In this document: positions 9,483 through 20,569 of the stretch, one piece after another
Layout: each line of letters begins with the position of its first letter
How positions within the stretch are numbered: the stretch's first letter is position 1
Source of the DNA: Tuctoria greenei
Taxonomy: Eukaryota > Streptophyta > Magnoliopsida > Poales > Poaceae
Direction of reading: 5' to 3'
Length of the DNA: 64,000 nt
NCBI GenBank assembly: GCA_036927565.1
Contig: JAYESD010000002.1
Location: 141,429,167-141,493,166, forward strand
Made by a program: the position numbers and the translations under genes
Notes under the pieces: generated by a model
The model's database searches: none
What the model saw: only the letters and a program-made list of their open reading frames with translations
Told to the model about the DNA's origin: nothing

Positions 9483-10244
9483 ACAATCCACGGCCTTCCA
9501 AAAGATATATATGATATATACTTCTGCAAACACAAACCCTAGTGCTGCCACTTCGTCCCAAGATCCCAAAACACATCTCCCCACACATCTAAAGGGCAAA
9601 AAGAGTGAAATCAATTGAACACTTGGATTCAGGATTGGGAGATCGTCGTTCCTTCATTGCGAGCTCTTGGGGTTTGATCTTTCTAAACTCATACTCTGCA
9701 TTGTAATACTTTTGAGTGTATTTGATCACTTCTTTCATTGTGATTCTCGTGGGAGCCCTCAACGTGTGAGGTTGCCCCACAAACTTGGTGATTACCCGTG
9801 ATAGTGGAATCAAGTCGGCCTTCGTGGTGACTTGAAGAGGGAAAGGGTTGGAGACCCAGCTCTGTGTGAGCTTCCTCAATGAGGACGTAGATCTCGTGGT
9901 GAGATCAAACCTCGGGAAAAATTCGTGTGTCTTGCGCCTTATTTCCTTTACATTTTTTTCATTAGATCACTTGAGTGCTAAACATCAATCTAAGGCAATT
10001 ATAAGTTTTCACTTGCATTCTTACATTAATCTCAAACAAAAATATCAGTTGTTCTCATTTCCGCTGCTAAAGAAATTTAGTTTCCCAAATAACACCTAAT
10101 CAACACACATATTTCTAGCACACCGGACAAGTCCGCCCACATGACCGGACTAGTCCGGCCAACCAAGTTTTGATGATTCTATTAAGTGTGCAGGAAATTC
10201 AAAAGGCCTATTCACCACCCCCCCCCCTCTAGGCCACATTCAAT

Positions 10245-10256
10245 TGGTATCAGAGC
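10245..10256 (+). other. Primer binding site of the SIRE element
   Basis: TGGTATCAGAGC begins two bases after the LTR end. It is the standard sequence complementary to the 3' end of initiator methionine tRNA used by copia elements, and marks where minus-strand cDNA synthesis would start. Confidence 0.92.
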
Positions 10257-10296
10257 AAGGTTCTCCGCCAACGAGACTCACATCTCGGAGAGATCA

Positions 10297-12566
10297 ATGG
10301 CCTCTGAGAAGAACAACGATATCTCGAAGATGAACATTAATGAGGAGGAACAAGAAACTAAAGCCTTTGATGTGCTGAAGGAGAGCCCACACGATGATGA
10401 AGAAGTGCGACAACTAAAGGCACTCCTGAGAAAGAAACTGCTAGGACAAAAGGGAAAAGAAGAAGAGAAGACGACGGGGAGTGGTCATCACGACTACTCC
10501 CGACATCCTTACACCTACAACCGTCTCAATTCAAACAATCACTATCTTTCCATTCATATGGGAAAACCTCCACAGTTTGACGGAAGCGACTATACCATGT
10601 GGAAGTACAACATGAAGATGCATCTAATATCCCTAAATCCTAGTCTGTGGCACATTGTTTGCACTGGCATAGATATCCCAGACACGGATGAAGAACTCAC
10701 CCCAGAACAAGAACAAGAGATTCACAAAAATGCACAAGCCGTCGCCGTGATCACATCATCACTAAGCAGAGAGGAATTCACAAAGATCGATGGCTTAGAA
10801 AGTGCAAAGGAAATATGGGATACACTCAAGACAGCTCATGAAGGAAATAGGTCGATTCATGAAGCTAAAATCGAGATGCTTGAAGGAGAGTTGGGGAGAT
10901 TTGCTATTGAAGAAGGTGAATCATCTCAAGACATGTACAACCGATGAAGGCACTCATCAACAAAATTCGTGCCTATGGAAGTAAGAAATGGACGGATCAC
11001 GAGGTGGTCAAGAGAATGATTAGAGCCTTCATGCCAAGAAATGTCACACTTTACTCAATTATTAGAGAAAGCCCCGAGTTTGACAAAATGACTCCCGATG
11101 AGTTGTTGGGGAAGATCATAAGTCATGAAATGATGGAGAAAGGGGCACAATATGTCAAAGACTTGGCCGAACTCACTTTCTCCAAAAAGAAAGAGGTTTC
11201 TCTCAAAGCAACATTTCGACCCAAACTCAAAGAAACTCGTGAAGATCAAGATGATGGGCATACAAGCGACGAGAGCGCCGATCTTGATGATGAAGAAATG
11301 GTACTCTTTATCAAGAAGTTCAAGCGAATGATGAAAAGAAGACACGGCAATAACTCAAATGAAGGCAAAAGCAAGGATAAAGGAAAATCCAAGGCTCGAC
11401 GCACTTGCTACAACTGCGGAGAGTATGGTCACTTCATGATGGACTGCCCTTATGAAGAAAACAAAAGGAAGAAGGAAACAAGACCTCAAGAAAAGAAGAA
11501 TTTCAGAAAGAGAAGACAAGCCCATCAAGCTCACATTGGCAAGGAGTGGGACTCAAACGACGAGTCCTCCTCCGATGAAGAAGAAGAGATGGCCACTATC
11601 GCAATCAAGAAACCTACTATGAAGGCCACACTCTTCCCAAACATGGAAGGATGGGATATGAACAACTACACTTGCCTTATGGCTAAGGAAGGAAAGAAAA
11701 AGGTACGACTCACTTCTCCTACGCTAAATTCCTCTATTGATGACTTTGATAGCTCTAGTGATAATGAAGAAATGCTTGGAGGACTAAGTAAAATTGCTCT
11801 AAAGAAAATGGAAATGGTGTCGAACGAAATCTTTGAAAAAGAGGAACTTCTTAACCGACAAGAAGATATGATCATCCGTGAAAGGAAGATATATCAAGAA
11901 GTTGAAAAGCTTCTTGAGCTTGAAACAGAGAAGAACGAGTCGCTTGAAGTTGAGCTAGCCTTGAGTAAGGAAACTTACTCAAAGCTAGAAGACTCGCATA
12001 TTGCAATCAAGGAAGAACTTGCTAACTTGTCAAAAGTTAACAAGATCCTTGAGGTGCAAGTTGAGTCGCTCAAGCAAAGTGACTCCTCTTCCTCCAAGAG
12101 CTCTTCCTCCAAAGATATGAGTTCGACAACAATCAGAACTTGCACTTGCTATAGTAAGAAGAATGTTATTTCCAATACTTCAACTTCTCATAATATGCAT
12201 TCCCCTCCAAGCGGCATCTTTGATAAGGAGAAGATCAAATATGCACGCAGTGCATATATGGTCACTAGACCTCCTAATGTCAAAGATGGCCTTGGTTTTG
12301 ACAGGAACAAACACATGTCTACTCCCAAACATGCTAAGAATGAAATTGTCTTTGTTAAGGAAAAATCCCATGAATCTGATTTACAAATATTGTTTCGTAC
12401 ATTTGATGCTTCCTATGTTCTTATGAAAGACAAACATGGAAAAGTCATTGCTAAATATACAGGGCCACGCCACAAGAACTTAAAAACTTGTGTGTGGGTG
12501 CCCAAGACTCTTGTGACTAACCTGAGAGAACCCAAGCAAGCTTGGGTACCTAAAACCAAGGAATAA
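10297..12566 (+). pseudogene. SIRE gag, one frameshift
   Basis: The chosen start is the ATG at 10297 (MASEKNNDISKMN), the first after the primer site in a purine-rich context. Frame one runs to 10947 with MGKPPQFDGSDYTMWKYNMK, the capsid signature. A one-base loss near 10944 (CCGATGAAG) shifts to a second frame, open to the TAA at 12564-12566. The second part holds a charged region, a CCHC zinc knuckle CYNCGEYGHFMMDC at about 11407-11448 with all ligands intact, an acidic stretch, and a predicted coiled coil (about 11790-12090, ELLNRQEDM... through KILEVQVESLK). Apart from the frameshift, gag is nearly intact, in keeping with a young insertion. It would form the particle shell. Confidence 0.9.
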
Positions 12567-12573
12567 TTCTTTT

Positions 12574-15500
12574 TTGCAGGCTTATTCCTCCGGTGGGTCT
12601 AAATGGGTGCTAGATAGCGGATGCACAAATCACATGACTGGAGAGAGAGGTATGTTTGTGGAGTACGAATATAACAAGGATCCAAGTGAAGGCATATACT
12701 TCGGAGACAACAGCCAAGGAAAGGTCCTTGGTAGCGGTAACATTGAAATATCCGCTCAACACACATTATACAATGTTTTACATGTAGATTCTGTAGATTA
12801 TAACCTTTTGTCAATATCACAACTATGCGACAAAGGTTACAACTGTTTATTCACTAATGAGGGTGTGACCGTTTTTAGAAGAAGTGATGGCTCGATTGCA
12901 TTCAAGGTAATGTTAAAGGGAAAGCTCTATCTTGTTGACTTCAACAAAGATAAAGCCGAACTCAACACTTGCTTGGTTGCTAAGACCAACATGGGATGGC
13001 TGTGGCATAGACGGCTAGCCCATGTTGGGATGAGAAATCTGCAGAAACTTCTAAAAGGTGGTCACATCCGTGGTCTTAAGGATGTGGTTTTTGAAAAAGA
13101 CAGGCCGTGCAGCGCTTGTCAAGTAGGAAAACAAGTCGGAGCACCACACCCCGCCAAGAATGTGATGACTACCACAAGATCGCTGGAACTCCTCCACATG
13201 GATCTCTTTGGTCCAATTTCGTACATCAGCATCGGCGGTAACAAATACGGTTTAGTAATTGTTGATGATTTTTCAAGATTTACCTGGGTATTTTTCTTGT
13301 ATGATAAATCAGAAACTCAGGGGATCCTCAAGAAGTTCTTGAAAAGAGCTCAGAATGAATTCTCATCAACCATAAAGAACATCAGAAGTTACAACGGGAC
13401 AAAATTCAAGAACCTCCAAGTTGAAGAGTTTGTCGATGAAGAAGGGATAAAGCATGAATTCTCAACACCCTACCCCCCTCAACAAAATGGAGTGGCCAAA
13501 AGAAAGAACAGAACATTGATCAAAATGGCCAGAACTATGTTGGATGAATACAAGATGTCAGATCGATTTTGGGCAGAAGCGGTGAACACCGCTTGTCACG
13601 CCACGAATCGACTATACCTCCATCGACTACTGAAGAAAACTCTGTATGAGCTCCTTACCGGTAAAAAGCCTAATGTTTCTTATTTTAAAGTTTTTGGTTG
13701 CAAATGTTTTATTCTGAACAAGAAACAGAGGGCCTCGAAGTTTGCTTCGAAGTCTGATGAATGATTCTTGCTCGGTTATGAATCGAATGCCTACGCCTAT
13801 TATGTCTTCAACAAGGTGTCCAGCCTTGTTGAACTAGCACATGACGTAGTGTTCGATGAATCTAACAGCTCACAAGTGGAGCAAGTTGATAAGTGTGTGC
13901 TAGATAAAGAGGAAGCTCCATATGAAGCACTGAAGAAAATGGGACTTGGAGATATCTTACCACAAGAGCAAACATTCGACTCAAATGCACAAGATGAACC
14001 TCAACATAGAGTCAATGATCAAGGGGGAGCTCTTGCACAAGATCAAGAGGAGGAAGATCAAGAAGATCAGGACAATCATTGAAGCAATGATCTAGGGGGA
14101 GACAATGCACATGAAGATAATGAAGAACAAGCAACTACACAAGCTCCACACCCAAGAGTACATCGGAGCGTGCAAAGAGACCACCCTGTCAACAATATTA
14201 TTGGAGATATTGCTAAGGGAGTAACTACTATATCTCGAGTTGCAAATTTCTGTGAATACTATTCTTTTGTGTCTTTTCTGGTACCATACAGGGTAGAAGA
14301 ACCCTTAAGGGATCCAGACTGAGTGATTGCAATGCAAGAGGAGCTGAACAACTTCAAGAGAAATGAAGTGTGGGAGCTGGTGGAGAGACCAAAGGCGAAC
14401 ATAGTTGGAACCAAATGGGTCTTTCGGAACAAGCAAGATGAACATGGAGTAGTAACAAGAAATAAAGCAAGATTGGTGGCCAAAGGTTATTCTCAGGTCG
14501 AAGGTTTGGACTTCGATGAAACTTTCACTCCTGTAGCTAGACTTGAGTCTATTCGTATTTTATTGGCATATGCTACTCACCATAATTTTAAGCTGTATCA
14601 AATGGACGTCAAAATCGCTTTCTTAAACGGTCCAATCAAGGAGGAAGTTTATGTGGAGCAGCAACCAGGATTCGAAGACCAAAAGTATCCCAACCATGTC
14701 TACAGACTACGTAAGGCTCTCTATGGCCTCAAACAAGTTCCTCGAGCTTGGTATGAGTGTCTTAGAGATTTTCTAATTCAAAATGGATTCAAAATTGGTA
14801 AAGCTGACTATATACTTTTCACTAAACATTGTGATGATCACCAATTCGTATGTCAAATTTATGTTGATGACATTATCTTTGGATCCACTAACAAATCTTT
14901 CTGTGAAGAATTTAGCAAAATTATGACAGATAGGTTCGAGATGTCAATGATGGGCGAATTGAAGTTCTTCTTGGGATTCCAAGTGAAGCAATTAAGAGAA
15001 GGTACATTTATAAGCCAAACCAAATATACACAGGACATTCCCAAGAAATTCAATATGGACAAAGCCAAGCCCATGAAGACACCCATGGCCACTAACGGAC
15101 ATCTCGACCTCAATGAATACAGTCCAAATGTGGACCAAAAGGTATATCGGTCCATGATCGGATCCTTACTTTATTTATGTGCATCTAGGCCAGATATTAT
15201 GCTTAGTGTTTTCTTGTGTGGAAGGTTTCAAGCCGCACCTAAAGAGTGTCACTTAATTGCGGTAAAAAGAATCCTAAGGTACCTTGTGCACACACCCAAC
15301 TTGGGCCTTTGGTATCCCAAAGGATCCAAATTTAACTTGATAGGGTATTCCGATGCCGACTATGCAGGATGCAAAGTCGATAGAAAGAGCACGTCAAGGA
15401 CTTGTCAAATTCTTGGTAGGTCCCTAGTTTCTTGGTCATCTAAAAATCAAAACTCCATTGCTCTTTCCACAGCAGAAGTAGAATATGTTGCAGCCGGTAG

Positions 15501-15813
15501 TTGTTGCGCACAACTACTTTGGATGCGACAAACCCTTAGGGACTACGGCTACAATCTTAACCATATTCCGCTTCTATGTGACAATGAAAGTGCTATAAAA
15601 ATTGCACACAACCCTGTAGAGCACTCAAGAACTAAGCACATAGATATCCGTCATCATTTTCTTAGAGATCATTCATTAAAAGGTGACATTGCTATTTCAC
15701 ATGTTAGGACTGAAAAACAACTTGCTGATATTTTTACAAAACCATTGGATGAGAAAAGGTTTTCTGAGCTTAGAAACGAACTTAATATTCTTGACTCTCG
15801 AAATGTGGCTTGA
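12574..15813 (+). pseudogene. SIRE pol polyprotein (protease, integrase, RT, RNase H), three in-frame UGA stops
   Basis: A single frame is open from 12574 to 15813 except for TGA at 13762, 14080 and 14320. In order: protease motif WVLDSGCTNHM; zinc-binding HRRLAHVGMRN...CSACQVGKQ; integrase core from HMDLFGPI; then RT from WELVERPK with QMDVKIAFLNGPI and active site CQIYVDDIIFG; RNase H with GYSDADYAGCKVDRKSTS, LSTAEVEYVAA and KHIDIRHHF; end DIFTKPL. RT active-site residues are intact. The integrase has lost two catalytic residues: the second Asp is Tyr (RSYNGTKF, codon 13390) and the Glu is Lys (NGVAKRKNRT, codon 13498). The frame is +1 relative to gag, and a pyrimidine tract ending TTTTTTGCAG lies directly before it. 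The copy is near-intact but not functional. Confidence 0.92.
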
Positions 15814-16125
15814 AACGTTGCACATCTGGTTGATACTTCAAATGTTACATTTTATTGCTAAAACTGCCCCTTACCTCTTTTTCTTCTAAGAAAACTAATT
15901 TTAATGAAGAAATCTTGGAGTTTATGACCACTTTTCATTGTTGATTGCCTTCTGGTCATAAGTACCAAGATTATTTGCAAAACTTGTCCTTGGATCACTA
16001 TTAGTTATCTCTAAATACTTAGTTTTTCCAATGACACCGGACTAGTCAAGTTTGCCACCGGACTAGTCCGGACAGTCCCTCTTTCCTAGGTTTTCCAGGG
16101 GCACCGGACTAGTCCGGTCGGCCGC
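15814..16125 (+). other. SIRE region after pol, with palindrome copies
   Basis: This is non-coding sequence between the pol stop and gypsy B. It carries further copies of the LTR palindrome at about 16055-16068 and 16103-16117, and one degraded copy near 16037. Gypsy B inserted about 8 bp after the last copy. In the undisturbed element this stretch would continue directly into the TATA-like site now at 35678. Confidence 0.75.
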
Positions 16126-16971
16126 TGTCGGTACCCTGGGAACCGTACACCCCTTGAGATTACAAATATCTCAAGGGAAAGTCATCTACTTGAATTGAAG
16201 ACCTTCGGAGGCCCACATGTCAGACATAACCGGACCCGCTTCTCCAACATGGTTAGTCCCAGGGTCGCCACGTGTACTATCAAACCGGAGCTACCACCCA
16301 CAAGGAGAAAGCTCAAGGCTATGTACCGAAATGACACCCCCGAACCTAACCCCAGACCGAGGGAAGCTCCGGAACTGACACGTGTCAGGTAGCTCCGGAG
16401 CTATCTATTTCCCACAGTACGCTCCGGAGCTGCCACGTGTCCAACCGTCGGATCTTCAGCCTCTAACCTCCGGAAACTCCACAACGGCTCCAGATCTTCA
16501 AAGGGGAATCAAGGACTTCAAGACCCGATTAAGTGTCATTAATACCATATTAATGACACACGATCGGACGACCTTAATTACCAGTAACGGTGCTATCAAA
16601 GCCCATAACTCGGTCATTAAGGGCAATTAAATGTGTTGAATGTGTATCAATATCAGTAACCGCCGGGGCCACATGTCGGGCCAGGCTAACTTGTAACGGC
16701 CTGCCCTTGTACTATAAGAGGACAGGCCGACGATACATAGAAGACCCCGGACATTCTATACACGCTCGATACAAGCTCATACAGCCAATACAACACCAAC
16801 ACACCCGTGGAGTAGGGTATTACGCTCAAGCGGCCCGAACCACATAAATCTTCGTATCTCCTGTGTCATTTACAATTCACCTTCTTGAATCTCCACGCGC
16901 CCACACCGAACATCAAACTCGTCTAACACTTTAGTAGTGTCGGGAGATCTGCCGGATCCAAACCATCGACA
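16126..16971 (+). repeat. Gypsy B 5' LTR (846 bp)
   Basis: It starts TGTCGGTACCCTGGGAACCG and ends ACCATCGACA. The TATA site reads TATAAGAG (16713-16720), changed from TATAAAAG in the 3' LTR. The primer site TTGGCGCGCCAGGTAGGGG follows two bases after the LTR. The tRNA it matches was not determined. Confidence 0.95.
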
Positions 16972-17008
16972 GTTGGCGCGCCAGGTAGGGGCGCCTGAGA
17001 TTTCAAGA

Positions 17009-17886
17009 ATGGTGAACTCCGCTGCTGGATCATCCAACGGTCATCCTGCTGTTCAAGCTATTGGGGGTAATCCCTCCAATATGCAGCCACCAGCAGGAGC
17101 CTCAGCGCCAGTAGGAGTCACACTTCCACCATCACCGCCTCCACCAGCAAATCAAGCTGGACAATGCGATGGTGCACCGGCGTCTGTCACTACGTCGGCA
17201 AATCATGACAACCCGGAATACGCGCTCCATGCAGCACGTGCTCTTCTCCAATGCCCACCACCTCCGGATGCATCCCAGGATGCACTAGAGCAGTGGAGGG
17301 CTGATGTGGAACATTTGGTTGCAGTAGCAGCCGACCGCATCAGCAACCAGGGTCCTCCTCCTTCAGGACGGGCCCCATCGCAGCGATGGACCTTGTCTGG
17401 CAGACTTGGCCCGCACGTTTCCAACAACAGGAGACGAGCTGCATCACAACAGGTGACGTCATTGCCCTCCGGGGCACGACGTACTCACACGGTATCAAGG
17501 CTTTCAACTCATGACCTTCGGGCGGAGCTTGATCACCGATACCGCCAACAAGACGGCCGAGTCCATATTGATCGTGCTCATGAAAGACGAGAAGCTCAAG
17601 ACGTTCCTGCTCCTGAGGGAGTAGGAGGAGGTTGTTCAGCCTTGGCCATGCATCTACGTATGGTCAGGTGGCCACAGAAGTTCCGGCCTCACCTGCCGGA
17701 GAAGTTCGACGGGACCGTCAATCCTGTCGAATTTCTTCAGATTTACTCCACTGCTATCTTGGCAGCTGGAGGAAATGAGGCCGTAATGGCCAATTATTTC
17801 CCATTGGCTCTAACTGGGACCGCCAGGTCCTGGTTTATGAGCCTTCCACCCAACTCCATCAACAGTTGGGAGGAGCTGTGCCATCA
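17009..17886 (+). pseudogene. Gypsy B gag, N-terminal part, forward copy
   Basis: The start is ATG at 17009 (MVNSAAGSSNGHP), which follows the primer site by the same distance as in gypsy A and in the minus-strand copy. A Pro/Ala-rich N-terminus is followed by the retrotransposon gag domain, with EKFDGTVNPVEFLQIY and LTGTARSWFMSLPPNSINSW. At about 17886 the homology to gag stops (LCHQ, then foreign sequence), and the frame ends at 17908. The rest of gag, with its zinc-binding part, is missing from this copy. It pairs with the minus copy 26965-27839 as a second inverted repeat. Several amino-acid changes separate the two copies, similar to the LTR divergence. Confidence 0.9.
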
Positions 17887-17892
17887 ACTCCA

Positions 17893-20569
17893 TCGACGTC
17901 GCGGGTGACGACTTGACTCCGCCATCAGCTTTTCTCCCTCTGAACGTGTAAGTAGAGTTCAGCAGGGAGCTCCGGCGGAAGATGCCTGTGCTTGACGACC
18001 TTGGTGTCATCGAGAGAAGATCAATCTCTAGGGTGGCGATCCCTGGGGTTTCCGAAGGTGGCTCCGACCCTGCCCCGAAGCCAAGGGTCGAGGTGGTCGG
18101 CAAGGGCAAGGAGCCGGCGGATGAACCCAGCCGAAAGAGGAAGCTGCAGCACGCCGACGGAAGGTCCGTCAAGCCTGCCACCTCTGCATCGGCTCCTTCT
18201 ACCCGGAGGGGGAGGTCTTCTACAACCGCGGCGACTATACCCGCAGCGTCGTCCTCCCGGGGTGCTAGCTCCGGGCATGCGACTCCAGCACCAGGTCCGG
18301 TTAAGGCCTCTAGGTCCGGAGGTTCTTCCCGATCAAGGGGGGCCTTGACTAGGGAAATGCCCGTGGCTGCAATGAGTTCCGGGGGGCCTTTCGGAGCTTC
18401 CACGCCGGCGGCGGCTATGACCAGCCCAGAACGCCCAGGAAAGAGGTTCCGCGCAAGCTGGTGCGGAAGTCTCCCAAGGTAATTTTTAATCTTTACCTTG
18501 GACAGTTGTTTTGTTGTAGTAACTATTTTTTAAGTTTCTTCGTCCATCATCTGCAGCGTTCCCAAGAAGAGGAGTGAGGCTCCACCCTCAGCCACAGTAG
18601 CTGAAGCTGTGAGGGCGGGAGCTTCTGCTCCTATCCTGGTGCCGCCCCAAGTGGTGGTTGAAGCTGCGACAGCTCCGGCGCCAACTGTCGTGGTCATGGA
18701 CCTCGACTCATCCCTAGAGACTCCCGTGGTAGCGCCGGACCACGAGAGAGAAGATGCGCCAGCACCACCTGTCCCGGAGGTTGAAGCTCCGGGTCTTGGT
18801 GCCGAGATGATAGAAACTCCGGCCGTTGAGCCAGAGGAAGCAGTAATTCCGGCCCCAGTGCCGGAAATTGTCGAAGCTCCGACGGTTGAGTCGGAGGTGA
18901 TTGAAGTCCCGGTGTGCGCGCCGGATGTTGAGGAAGTTTCGGCAGTTGGGCCGGCTACATCTGAAGCACCAGCCGCAGAGCCGGTCGTTGTTGGAGCTCC
19001 GGCCGCAGGGCTGGTCGATGTTGAAGATCTTCCGGCTCCCGAGCCGGTTGTTGCAGAGGCGTCAGCGCTCAAGCCCCCAGTTGAGTAGGTGCTCAGGCCG
19101 GAGCCAGAAGCAGCTCCTGCTCCGGTTGTGACGACGCCGGAGGTACCCGCGGCTGAGTCGGAGTGCTCAAAAGAGGTTGCTAGCCCCCTTCCTGAGGAGG
19201 CAAATGAAGACCTGGCGGCGGGGCCTTCGGAACCACTTCCGGAGGTCGGAACTTCATCAGTGTGACCCTCCTCGATGGCAACTAAGGTCATCCCGGAGGA
19301 CGGCCCTAGTGCCATGGAGACCCAGGGACCACTCTTGTGGAGTGGGACCCAATTTTTGTATATGAAAACCCGCTGGAACCTGCGGAGGAGACCCCAGCAG
19401 GTCCGTAACCTATCCCGTTGTCATTGTCTATTGACAACGCCTGTTCCAGTCTGCGTCAAGTTCAACTGGCCTTCTTCCACGACAGCAAGGCTCTTGAAGA
19501 GGAGCACCAAACCCTTAGGCGGTGGCGTAACTGGCTCTACTTCGAGACCAAGCTGGCGCAGTCGAGGCTAGCGGATAACAAAGAGTGGATCAAGCGGGAG
19601 AAGGTCCGCCTGGAATACTGGGGCCAATTATTGGATGACAGGGAGAGTATGACTCGCGCCCTCGACGCTCAATCCCGGTAGATTTATGAGCAGACCAAAG
19701 CAGCTAACAGTGCGGCCGATGAACGCCAAGAGAGGCTTGAGGCCATTAACACTACACTCATCAAGCGCCGGGAGACACTTGAAGAGAGGGAGAAACAGCT
19801 CGAAGATGAAGAGCAGAAACTCCTAGAGCTGCGGGATGACGTCCTGAGGAGGGAGGAGGAGCTCACCGAAAAGGTGGCTCTGGCTGACAAGGGCCTCGAG
19901 GAGCGCACCAAGAAATTGGAAGAGCGCTGCACTGAGGAGGAGGAGAAGGCCTGGGTGCGGGGGCAGGAACTCTATGAGCAAGAGTGTGCCATCGCAGCCA
20001 GGGAGAAGAAAGTGAGGGGCAGGGAGAAGGACCTGGTTGACCGCCGGAACAAGATCCACCTCCGGGAGGAGGAGCTCGGAAAACTCGAAAAGCGGGTTGC
20101 TGCAAAGATTCAGCAAAACGCCAAAGAAGTTGAGCGCCTCGCTTGTGAGAATTCTGAACTGGTGGCGGCCAGAAGATCCTTGGAAGAATTGAAGGGCTTG
20201 AGGACTGCGGACTCCCTACAGATTTGGGAGTTCCTGGGCAAGGCCAACGACGCGCTGACACCGACGAGCTTCAGTCCCGTGCGCCCGGATGATCCAGAGC
20301 CGGAGCCGGACCTGGCGTTGCAGGCGTTGAGCTCGGCAGGCAGCAAACTCTCCAAGGTGGGTGATGTCATCGCGGACCAATTGGAGGTTGAGGGGCAATC
20401 CCTAGCGAAGAACGTCGCAGAGTATGTGCTGACGTGCTACACCAGCCGGAATCCCCAATTCTCTCTGGACCTGGTGCTTGAAGGTCCCGTTGAAGGAGAA
20501 GGTGAAGCTGCCAGAGCCAACGTGTCGGAGGTTGCCCAGAAGGTCGCCCAATTCTTACATAGGGTCTAG
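17893..20569 (+). pseudogene. Gypsy B antisense gene, left (inverted) copy, lacking its N-terminus
   Basis: Here the antisense gene lies on the plus strand because the block is inverted. It begins mid-gene (IDVAGDDLTPPSAFLPLN), so the Transposase_28-like N-terminus is lost. A stop interrupts near 17950. An exon ending at 18478 joins, after the intron 18479-18556, to VPKKRSEAPPSATVAEA in frame. A long Pro/Ala/Glu-rich repeat-like stretch (EAPxxEPE units) follows to about 19250, with stops at about 19086 and 19264. The C-terminal part is a long predicted coiled coil (YETKLAQSRLAD... EEREKQLEDEEQKLLEL... EEELGKLEKRV), ending FLHRV at 20569. A frame change lies near 19330-19410. The product's function is unknown. 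Confidence 0.8.
18479..18556 (+). other. Predicted spliceosomal intron in the antisense gene (78 bp)
   Basis: CCCAAG|GTAATTTT at the 5' end and CATCTGCAG|CGTTCC at the 3' end give a GT-AG intron. It is AT-rich, unlike the GC-rich exons, and contains an in-frame stop at its very start. Removing it restores one reading frame across the junction (SLP then S then VPKKRSE). The second copy of this gene has the matching intron at 32903-32825 on the minus strand (79 bp), with both splice sites kept. Confidence 0.75.

Larger units (their letters stand above)
8788..10242 (+). repeat. 5' LTR of the SIRE element (1455 bp)
   Basis: It is bounded by TG at 8788 and CA at 10241-10242, and matches 38113-39554. 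It contains the palindrome array at 9066-9440, a TATA box at 9474-9482, a C-rich run near its end, and the primer site immediately downstream. Apparent protein frames on the minus strand at 9056-9453 arise only from the repeated palindrome. Confidence 0.95.

Noticed and set aside
18530..19315. 261-codon minus frame rich in Gly, Ala, Ser and Thr, and similar at 32394-32852 and 54505-55632 on the plus strand
   Set aside because: It is the opposite-strand reading of the Pro/Ala/Glu-rich repeats of the antisense gene. High GC and few stops make it open by chance.
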